From Actinomycetota bacterium (GTDB lineage Bacteria > Actinomycetota > Acidimicrobiia > Acidimicrobiales > Microtrichaceae): a stretch of DNA of 6,308 nucleotides. Shown here piece after piece: positions 1 through 3,715 of the stretch. The stretch spans positions 1 through 6,308 of the forward strand of contig SXMI01000103.1 in the NCBI GenBank assembly GCA_005777415.1. Direction: 5' to 3'. Each line of letters opens with the position of its first letter. The stretch's first letter is position 1. The translations under genes were made by a program, and so were the position numbers. A model generated the notes under the pieces. It searched no databases and was not told the origin of the DNA. It saw only the letters and a list, made by a program, of their open reading frames with translations.

Positions 1-40
1 CTCTCAAGGTGGCGGCACGGGTTCGAATCCCGTTGGGGGT
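1..40 (+). repeat. att-like direct repeat, copy 1 (inside tRNA-Glu)
   Basis: Forty bases, from the anticodon loop to acceptor base 72, are identical to 2184-2223. Identity may extend further left outside the window. Identity running from a tRNA anticodon loop to the tRNA 3' end is the classic footprint of tyrosine-recombinase islands that use tRNA genes as attB. This copy remains joined to the tRNA gene and carries ACCA after the shared block. Confidence 0.85.
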
Positions 41-44
41 ACCA
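1..44 (+). tRNA. tRNA-Glu (CTC anticodon), 3' half, cut by window start
   Basis: The first seven bases, CTCTCAA, read as a tRNA anticodon loop with U33 at position 2 and anticodon CTC at 3-5. Then follow GGTGG (3' side of the anticodon stem), CGGC (variable loop), the T arm ACGGG-TTCGAAT-CCCGT at 17-33, the acceptor strand TGGGGGT at 34-40, A73 at 41 and an encoded CCA at 42-44. The anticodon gives Glu. The 5' half lies outside the window, so the acceptor, D-arm and anticodon-stem pairings cannot be checked. No terminator hairpin follows; the next gene fragment begins 18 bp away on the opposite strand. The 3' half is repeated downstream, which suggests that the gene is an integration target. 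E. coli tRNA-Glu has G73, so A73 here is worth noting. Confidence 0.85.
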
Positions 45-59
45 GTTCCTCCGTTCGGT

Positions 60-368
60 CGCTCAGGTGCCGGTGAGCCGCTGGACCAGCGGGGCGAAGT
101 CGTGGGCCCGGTCGCCGGGGATCACGTGGTACGAGTAGCCCCAACGCTCCCGCCGGGCGTGCAACTGTTCGGCGCAGTCCGACTCGCTGCCGACCAGCGC
201 CAGCGGTGAACCCCGGAACGACTCGACGTCGGTGCCGAACATCTCGGCGAACAGTTCGGGCACGGTGGGATCCTCGGTGAGTTCGGCGGCGGCCAGCCAG
301 GCGTTCAGCTCCAGGTCGTCGAACCGATCGCCGGCACCCTCCCGGACCCAGCCGACCTTCTCGTCGAT
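60..368. repeat. 309-bp repeat of the LLM oxidoreductase 3' end, copy A
   Basis: This block aligns without gaps to 4801-5109 (constant offset 4741), with about 23 mismatches by eye (roughly 93% identity). The first 84 bp or so are identical and the mismatches start near 144, the densest cluster being at 144-164. The match stops abruptly on both sides, one base before gctcagg on the left and after tcgtcgat on the right, marking two recombination junctions. Confidence 0.9.
63..368 (-). pseudogene. 3' fragment of an LLM-class F420-dependent oxidoreductase gene
   Basis: The minus strand encodes about 102 residues, from IDEKVGWVREGAGDRF to VQRLTGT followed by a stop. They match the C-terminal third of the intact LLM oxidoreductase at 4804-5739 with six substitutions (for example L to F, L to M, E to A). 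No start codon or N-terminal TIM-barrel part is present; upstream the frame runs into unrelated sequence from a lipoprotein gene. Most nucleotide differences from the intact copy are synonymous or conservative. That suggests the fragment diverged while still part of a working gene, for example in a related genome, and was joined here later. It lies 18 bp from the tRNA-Glu 3' end, facing it. It is probably non-functional. Confidence 0.88.
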
Positions 369-370
369 CG

Positions 371-647
371 GGACTGCCAGACTCCAAGAGCGGCAGCGAG
401 GTCCAGGTTCTTCGCGAGCACGGTGACGTCGCCGGTTGCCAGGTCGAGTGCGACCAGCTCGCCGGGTGTGGCTGCAATCAGGGTGGGCGGGCCGGGCTGA
501 GCAACCGGAACGGTGGTGGACGTCACTGATCGAACGGTCGACGTCGACGAACTCGTCGCGTCCGCACGGGGTACGTCTACTGGGTCCGAGCCGCATGCGA
601 ACAGCGTCAGGGTCGGCGGCCATACCGCCGAAGCGAACAATGCGCAT
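371..647 (-). pseudogene. 5' fragment of a secreted lipoprotein gene, frameshifted and truncated
   Basis: One minus-strand frame reads ALFASAVWPPTLTLFAC with a lipobox LFAC, then a Ser/Thr/Val-rich linker and TLIAATPGELVALDLATGD, which resembles the first blade of a beta-propeller lipoprotein. A good ribosome site (GGAGGT, 655-660) sits 8 nt before an ATG at 645-647, but that ATG is in a different frame from the lipobox. Restoring two bases (GC) just after the start would give MRALFASAV and a normal 21-residue signal peptide, so a 2-nt slip is likely. An in-frame TTG at 638-640 is the alternative, but it gives a signal with no positive charge. The gene ends by out-of-frame fusion to the LLM fragment near 369. 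Only about 90 residues remain. The specific lipoprotein family is not identified. Confidence 0.6.
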
Positions 648-738
648 GGCTGCGACCTCCCCCGGCGCCCGACCTCTCTGCAGCGTGCAGGCGAGGGCGC
701 TGCGATCCATCGAATCGACGGTGCCCCCGAACGCCGGT

Positions 739-1134
739 TCAGGGCCGTAGTACCTCGACGGAGCACCGATGACCCGGAGCGTTGGCCAGACGTCGGTCGG
801 CGGTGAGAAAAGGGGCCCCCACAGCCTCGGCGAGGGCGAGGTAGCAGCCGTCGTACGACGTCACGTTGGGACGGAGGTCCCACACTCGCCGGAGCAGTGG
901 AGCGGTGGGGTACACGGTGATCGGAAACGCCAGCAGGTCATCGATCGCTGCGTCGGCTTGCTGCGGGGTCAGCCTCCCGAGGTTGGCGTGCCGGCGCAGC
1001 ACCGACACGACCTCCACACGAAGCAGGTCAGGGCCCGCCACCGTCTCACCTCGGAGCCGTTCGCGGAACCGTTGGCCGTCGACGCCGGCGTCGGCCACGA
1101 CCGGCGCCAACACCGAGGCGTCAACGACGAGCAC
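739..1134 (-). CDS. vapC: VapC-type PIN-domain ribonuclease toxin
   Basis: This 131-aa protein has the PIN fold signature. It starts VLVVDASVLAP with Asp5; Glu41 lies in LLRVEVVSVLRR, Asp95 in NVTSYDGCYLALAEA and Asp113 in FLTADRRLA. These are the four acidic positions that hold Mg2+ in VapC RNases, so the enzyme looks catalytically complete. VapC toxins cleave specific RNAs, often tRNA or rRNA, when freed from antitoxin. The GTG start at 1132-1134 was chosen because it gives the usual VapC N-terminus and is preceded by GAGGA; longer in-frame starts read off-frame vapB sequence. It overlaps the end of vapB by 14 nt, indicating translational coupling. The length is normal for VapC. The native RNA target cannot be inferred. 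Confidence 0.9.
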   Translation of the reverse strand: MLVVDASVLAPVVADAGVDGQRFRERLRGETVAGPDLLRVEVVSVLRRHANLGRLTPQQADAAIDDLLAFPITVYPTAPLLRRVWDLRPNVTSYDGCYLALAEAVGAPFLTADRRLANAPGHRCSVEVLRP

Positions 1135-1351
1135 GTTCCTCGTCGAGAGCTTCGATCGCGGCCTCCGCCGGTAACGCACCCTTCGTGCGCTGCTCGATCC
1201 GGTCGAGGATCTCCTTCATCGTCGGCGTCGCTGCGATCTCCGCGAGTTGCGAGGCCAGGAACTGCTGCAACGACTGGCCGGCTTCCTCTGCGCGACGAAC
1301 CAAAGCCTCATGGACCTCGTCCGGCACGTCTCGAACTTGCACATTGGGCAT
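1121..1351 (-). CDS. vapB: VapB-type antitoxin (ribbon-helix-helix)
   Basis: This 76-aa protein begins MPNVQVRDVPDEVHEALVRRAEEAGQSLQQF. That is the ribbon-helix-helix pattern of FitA/VapB antitoxins: an N-terminal beta strand (VQVRDV), then two helices, residues 1-40. The acidic C-terminal half (residues 45-76, ending ALDEERARR) is the expected toxin-binding tail. ATG 1349-1351 was preferred over upstream in-frame starts because the family N-terminus begins here and a TAnnnT box lies 6 nt upstream. The frame is open further upstream into a vapC remnant with no intervening stop. vapC follows with a 14-nt overlap. The protein should neutralise VapC and repress the operon through the 1350-1370 inverted repeat. 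Confidence 0.9.
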   Translation of the reverse strand: MPNVQVRDVPDEVHEALVRRAEEAGQSLQQFLASQLAEIAATPTMKEILDRIEQRTKGALPAEAAIEALDEERARR

Positions 1352-1370
1352 GCATGCAGTGTACATGCAT
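1350..1370 (-). promoter_or_regulatory. vapBC promoter/operator: inverted repeat over a leaderless -10 box
   Basis: On the plus strand the site reads ATGCATGCA-GTG-TACATGCAT, 9-bp arms with eight matched pairs and a 3-bp centre. It starts at the vapB start codon. On the minus strand TACACT (1363 to 1358) fits the actinobacterial TAnnnT -10 box, separated from the ATG by 6 nt, so the mRNA may begin at or next to the start codon. GAAACA 17 nt upstream is a weak -35 candidate. There is no Shine-Dalgarno sequence. The repeat placement suits repression by a dimeric RHH antitoxin. Confidence 0.68.
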
Positions 1371-1393
1371 CGCAGTGGGATGTTTCGCCCCCT

Positions 1394-1567
1394 GCCCGGG
1401 ACCGTCGCGAGGTCGAGTGTCGGAGAGTTGGCGAGCCGGACGTCGGTCGTGACCGGTGCGGCGTCCAAGTGCTCGGTCAACACCACGTAGAGAGCATCGG
1501 CGATGGTCAGGTTCGCTCGCTTCGACCATGCGTCGGCCAGCAGCGGGCTCCGGACAGCGACGTCATC
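1394..1567 (-). pseudogene. C-terminal fragment of a second VapC/PIN toxin
   Basis: The minus strand encodes DDVAVRSPLLADAWSKR, then NLTIADALYVVLTEHLDAAP, then VTTDVRLANSP. This aligns with residues 73-120 of the complete VapC in the same window and has equivalents of the third and fourth PIN acidic residues (IAD and TTD). The first half, with the first two catalytic acids, is missing: similarity stops at 1567, next to the end of a 62-aa ORF. The divergence from the intact VapC is large, so this is a different family member and not a recent copy. No stop codon separates it from vapB; the frame continues through RNIPLRCMYTAC straight into the antitoxin. It is probably a decayed remnant of an older toxin-antitoxin pair. 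Confidence 0.72.
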
Positions 1568-1751
1568 GCTTGGGCGGCCCGAGCGGGCAGAACTCCGCCG
1601 CGGAGCTCGGTTCGGCGCCGGTCACGTCGAGGTCCAAGGGCTCCGCATCGCGCTTGAGCGAGGACAACCACTCGTCGACATCGCCCTCGACGTCGTCGTG
1701 GATGGGAACGATCGCCGGGTCGAGCTCGAAGTCGGCAACCGGACGGGACAT
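1563..1751 (-). CDS. Unknown 62-aa acidic protein, possibly an antitoxin remnant
   Basis: The reading frame runs MSRPVADFELDPAIVPIHDD, then VEGDVDEWLSSLKRDAEPL and so on, ending CPLGPPKR. It is acidic in its first two thirds and has no recognised domain, signal peptide or membrane segment. The ATG at 1749-1751 is preceded by GGGAGGGC, a purine-rich stretch that sits unusually close to the start. TACCGG, 6 nt upstream, is an incomplete -10 box. It ends exactly where the vapC C-terminal fragment begins (5-nt overlap) and is divergent from orf80. The position upstream of a toxin fragment suggests, but does not show, that it derives from that toxin's antitoxin, possibly with an altered C-terminus. 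The frame stays open upstream to 2096, but that part is antisense to orf80 and is not counted. Confidence 0.4.
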   Translation of the reverse strand: MSRPVADFELDPAIVPIHDDVEGDVDEWLSSLKRDAEPLDLDVTGAEPSSAAEFCPLGPPKR

Positions 1752-1793
1752 GCCCTCCCGGTACCCAGAGGGTCGGACGCCGGATCTGCGCAA

Positions 1794-1799
1794 TACGCT
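1794..1799 (+). promoter_or_regulatory. -10 box of orf80, leaderless type
   Basis: TACGCT matches TAnnnT and is followed by six bases (GCCTTG) and then the orf80 ATG. No Shine-Dalgarno sequence is present. The geometry is the same as at vapB, xre and the amidase gene. Confidence 0.55.
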
Positions 1800-1805
1800 G
1801 CCTTG

Positions 1806-2048
1806 ATGCCCGAGGAGTCCTACGACCTGTGGTTCGACCCGAACTCCGTCGGGGGAGACATGGTGGCCGAGTGCTGGATCAGCCACGGCCCACGCGCCGA
1901 CGATGCGACCTTCGCCCCCGCGCCCGGCGACTGGCTCACCGTGGGAGATGGCGACGAGGATCCGCTCCGGGCTCGGGTGATCAAGCGTCTGGGTGACCGG
2001 GTGTCGGTGCAGATCCAGATGAGCGCCGGCAGCGCAGACGTCGCCTGA
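1806..2048 (+). CDS. orf80, unknown 80-aa protein whose 3' end is duplicated in the window
   Basis: The protein begins MPEESYDLWFDPNSVGGDM, continues VAECWISHGP and ends VSVQIQMSAGSADVA. I do not recognise the family. Residues 40-71 (GDWLTVGDGD then PLRARVIKRLGDRVSVQIQ) look like alternating strands of a small SH3- or OB-like beta barrel, and there is no signal or membrane segment. The ATG was chosen for the TAnnnT box 6 nt upstream. The coding part from codon 39 to the stop, plus 9 bp beyond, is repeated at 3579-3715 with 96% identity. In both places the gene lies just left of an att copy, so it may be a resident of the mobile unit. The first copy is intact. It is transcribed away from the vapBC side and towards att copy 2 and its terminator. 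Confidence 0.7.
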   Translation: MPEESYDLWFDPNSVGGDMVAECWISHGPRADDATFAPAPGDWLTVGDGDEDPLRARVIKRLGDRVSVQIQMSAGSADVA

Positions 2049-2057
2049 CACCGCCAT
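1921..2057. repeat. 137-bp orf80 3'-end repeat, copy A
   Basis: This block aligns without gaps to 3579-3715 with five mismatches. The match starts inside orf80 codon 39 and ends at tgacaccgccat after the stop codon. In copy A 126 bp of spacer then leads to att copy 2; in copy B the block runs directly into the att remnant. Confidence 0.92.
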
Positions 2058-2183
2058 GTGGTCATCCGTTTGGTACTCCGCGGGGCGTGACAGCACCTGT
2101 CTCCACGGACCGCCCGGACCGAGAACCCTGACAGCACGGGAGCTTCACCACCTGGCCGCACCAGCCGGACGGGTCTGCTCGAA
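2058..2183. other. Non-coding spacer between orf80 and att copy 2
   Basis: No convincing gene is seen here. The nonamer TGACAGCAC occurs twice in the same direction, at 2088-2096 and 2129-2137, and the related TGACACCGC is at 2046-2054, all close to the att core. They could be arm-type recombinase sites or chance. The bases just before att copy 2 (2179-2183, TCGAA) cannot pair with GGTGG, so this is not the 5' half of a tRNA. Confidence 0.4.
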
Positions 2184-2223
2184 CTCTCAAGGTGGCGGCA
2201 CGGGTTCGAATCCCGTTGGGGGT
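2184..2223 (+). repeat. att-like direct repeat, copy 2 (tRNA-Glu 3' half without 5' half)
   Basis: These 40 bases are identical to 1-40. Here the block is followed by GCTG instead of ACCA and by a strong hairpin terminator, and it lacks the 5' half of a tRNA. It looks like the displaced original 3' end of tRNA-Glu left at the far junction of an inserted segment (45-2183). The terminator immediately downstream supports that direction of events. Confidence 0.85.
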
Positions 2224-2229
2224 GCTGAG

Positions 2230-2257
2230 CGAAAGCCCCGGATTTCCGGGGCTTTCG
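2230..2257. terminator. Perfect 12-bp hairpin, probable bidirectional terminator
   Basis: CGAAAGCCCCGG and CCGGGGCTTTCG flank a four-base ATTT loop. The arms pair perfectly and are GC-rich at the loop side with A/T pairs at the base. There is no long U tract, as is common in high-GC actinobacteria. It lies 6 bp after att copy 2 and between the converging orf80 (plus) and nucleotidyltransferase (minus) genes, so it may serve both. It may originally have terminated tRNA-Glu. Confidence 0.75.
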
Positions 2258-2359
2258 TCATCACCCCACCCTGCACTCGCAGTCACGGACGACCACGATG
2301 GCTGCGGCGCCTTGGCCGTGCCCCGTCCTGATGAACACGTGGGTTCGCGGCCCGGCGAA

Positions 2360-3007
2360 TCAGCTCGCCGAGCGGAGCTCCTCCGTCCAGGTCGCGAACC
2401 AGGCCCTGACGTCTGGGAGTTCGGAGAGTGCGCACGGCAGGTCGTCGTCGTCGATCCGCTCGAGGCGCGTGAACGCGTCGGCGATGTCGCCTTCATCGAT
2501 GCCGGCGTCGAGTTGTCTGGCCCATCCGATGCACTCGTCACGCCCGAAGGTCACCGAGAGGGCCCACAGGTCGGTGAAGTCGCGTCCTTCGGCGCGGTCG
2601 AGCGTGGCGAGGATCTTGCGTGCCGCGAGGTCCTCCGCGCTGAGCGAGGGGATGCCGCTAGGTGACTGGAGAGGGAACAGGGGCGGGGAGTCGACGGCGA
2701 GGTCGATCTCGATGGCTTCTCCGCCGATCTCTGCGAGGAGTCGGGTGAACGTGACGTGGTCTCGAACCACCTGCACGGTCCACCCGTCGGCGGTGAGCGC
2801 TGCTGTGAGCTCGGTGGCGACCGGGCGGACGTCGCCGGGGGGATCGGCAGGCGCGGCGGCCATGAACGCGTCCAGGTCGCGGGTGAGCCGGTCCACGACT
2901 CCGAGCGCGACGAGCGCTGACCCTCCGGCCAGAGCGAAGCCATCGGCTTCGGGCAGTTCGAAGAGCAGGTGGGCGGCGCGCCGTTGCAGATCGCTGAGCC
3001 TGTTCAC
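2360..3007 (-). CDS. AbiEii/MenT-like nucleotidyltransferase toxin (DUF1814 family)
   Basis: This 215-aa protein has the features of the AbiEii/AbiGii nucleotidyltransferase group. The core FALAGGSALVALGVVDRLTRDLD has the GGS turn at residues 28-30 and the acidic pair Asp44/Asp46. IEIDLAVDSPP (99-109) supplies a further acidic strand, and LAARKILATLDRAEGRDFTDLWAL (from 128) carries the Lys131, Arg142, Asp143 and Asp146 cluster usual for the family. Such enzymes are toxins of phage-defence and toxin-antitoxin systems; the MenT members add nucleotides to tRNA 3' ends. Substrate here is unknown. The GTG start at 3005-3007 overlaps the stop of the upstream antitoxin gene by four bases (GTGA), so the two are translationally coupled. 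Length is within the family range. Confidence 0.85.
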   Translation of the reverse strand: MNRLSDLQRRAAHLLFELPEADGFALAGGSALVALGVVDRLTRDLDAFMAAAPADPPGDVRPVATELTAALTADGWTVQVVRDHVTFTRLLAEIGGEAIEIDLAVDSPPLFPLQSPSGIPSLSAEDLAARKILATLDRAEGRDFTDLWALSVTFGRDECIGWARQLDAGIDEGDIADAFTRLERIDDDDLPCALSELPDVRAWFATWTEELRSAS

Positions 3008-3534
3008 GAAGCGTCTGCCCACGTGTCCGGTGGGCGCTCGGCTTCGACGAGCGGAGCCCAGGCGGAGCGGAGCGATCGAGGCAGCGTGAGATCGCTCCAG
3101 GCCTCGCACAGCAGGACACCGTCCACGATGTCTTCGATGTCGTGCGGCGAGCCCTCACGCAGGACGATCTCGTAGGCGCGGAGGCGGTCACGGCGGTGCG
3201 CCAGGTCGAGATCTCGGCGGGGTCCGCTCCACCAGAGGTGCGGCCCGGGGTCGAATCGGCGAAGGCAGACCGAGGGCGCCAGACGCCAGAGTCGCGACGG
3301 AACGGCGTAGGGGCGTCGGTCCTCTGTCCAGGTCCAGGTGACGGCCGGCCCGATCTCGACCTCCGCCCCGGCCGCCTCGAGCATCCGCATCGCGGTGTCG
3401 AAGAGCGGCTCACGTCGGCCGTGCTCGTATGCCGCGATGTTCGGACGTGCGATCCCGGACCGCTCGCCGAGGGCGGCCTGCGTGAGGCCTGAGGCCGCGC
3501 GGGCGACGCGGAGCATCTCAGCGAAATCGACCAT
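3004..3534 (-). CDS. XRE-family helix-turn-helix antitoxin paired with the nucleotidyltransferase
   Basis: This 176-aa protein starts MVDFAEMLRVARAASGLTQA. Residues 6-60 form a Cro/CI-type HTH (LTQAALGERSGIARPNIAAYEHGRRE). The C-terminal part (about 70-176) is rich in Trp, Arg and Leu, has no recognised catalytic motif, and probably binds the toxin. It should act as antitoxin and operon repressor for the adjacent AbiEii-like toxin, with which it overlaps by four bases. ATG 3532-3534 was chosen because the HTH begins there and a TAnnnT box with an inverted repeat lies directly upstream; the frame is open much further upstream but only through antisense sequence. In MenAT/AbiE-like systems an antitoxin gene commonly precedes the toxin gene, as here. 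The toxin assignment supports the role more strongly than the C-terminal sequence does. Confidence 0.85.
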   Translation of the reverse strand: MVDFAEMLRVARAASGLTQAALGERSGIARPNIAAYEHGRREPLFDTAMRMLEAAGAEVEIGPAVTWTWTEDRRPYAVPSRLWRLAPSVCLRRFDPGPHLWWSGPRRDLDLAHRRDRLRAYEIVLREGSPHDIEDIVDGVLLCEAWSDLTLPRSLRSAWAPLVEAERPPDTWADAS

Positions 3535-3554
3535 GGACGTATCGTACTCGATAC
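3535..3554 (-). promoter_or_regulatory. xre-toxin operon promoter and operator, leaderless type
   Basis: On the minus strand TACGAT (3546 to 3541) is a TAnnnT box followed by six bases (ACGTCC) and the xre ATG. It lies in a perfect inverted repeat GTATCG-TACT-CGATAC (plus strand, 3539-3554). No Shine-Dalgarno sequence and no clear -35 box are present. An XRE dimer bound to the repeat would cover the -10 box, so autorepression is likely. Confidence 0.68.
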
Positions 3555-3578
3555 ATCTCGCGAGGCATGCCGCCCGGT

Positions 3579-3706
3579 CGCCCGGCGACCGGCTCACCGT
3601 GGGAGATGGCGACGAGGCTCCGCTCCGGGCTCGGGTGATCAAGCGTCTGGGTGACCGGGTGTCGGTGCAGATCCAGATGGGCACCGGCAGCGCAGCCGTC
3701 GCCTGA
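3579..3706 (+). pseudogene. Truncated 3' copy of orf80
   Basis: The plus strand encodes PGDRLTVGDGDE, then PLRARVIKRLGDRVSVQIQM, ending GSAAVA and a stop. This is the C-terminal half of orf80 with a handful of substitutions and the same frame. The first 38 codons, the start codon and the leaderless promoter are absent, having been replaced by the xre operator region. No start codon with a good upstream signal is seen. The predicted barrel half has changes such as W to R and S to G, so it may be under relaxed constraint. It is read divergently from xre and runs into the att remnant. Confidence 0.82.
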
Positions 3707-3715
3707 CACCGCCAT
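3579..3715. repeat. 137-bp orf80 3'-end repeat, copy B
   Basis: This block matches 1921-2057 at 132 of 137 positions. Its left end lies 24 bp from the xre operator. Its right end, gccat, merges with the att remnant atcccgttgggggtgc through a shared AT. The result is what a copy of 1921-2225 would look like after loss of 154 bp (equivalent to 2058-2211). Confidence 0.92.

Noticed and set aside
63..647. A fusion protein from the good ATG at 647 through to the LLM C-terminus, all in one frame
   Set aside because: The first 90 codons are rich in Arg, His and Cys and look like an off-frame reading of the lipoprotein gene; the lipobox frame is far more natural. It could be translated by accident but is not called a gene.
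769..1452. Long plus-strand ORFs across the vapBC region
   Set aside because: They are antisense shadows of vapB and vapC in GC-rich DNA, with no domain or start signal.
1752..2096. Upstream extension of the 62-aa ORF on the minus strand
   Set aside because: This part is antisense to orf80, which has its own promoter signal and a duplicated coding region; residue content is not protein-like.
2184..2226. A second functional tRNA gene
   Set aside because: The five bases before the anticodon loop (TCGAA) cannot pair with GGTGG, and no matching acceptor 5' strand or D arm precedes it; only the 3' half is present.
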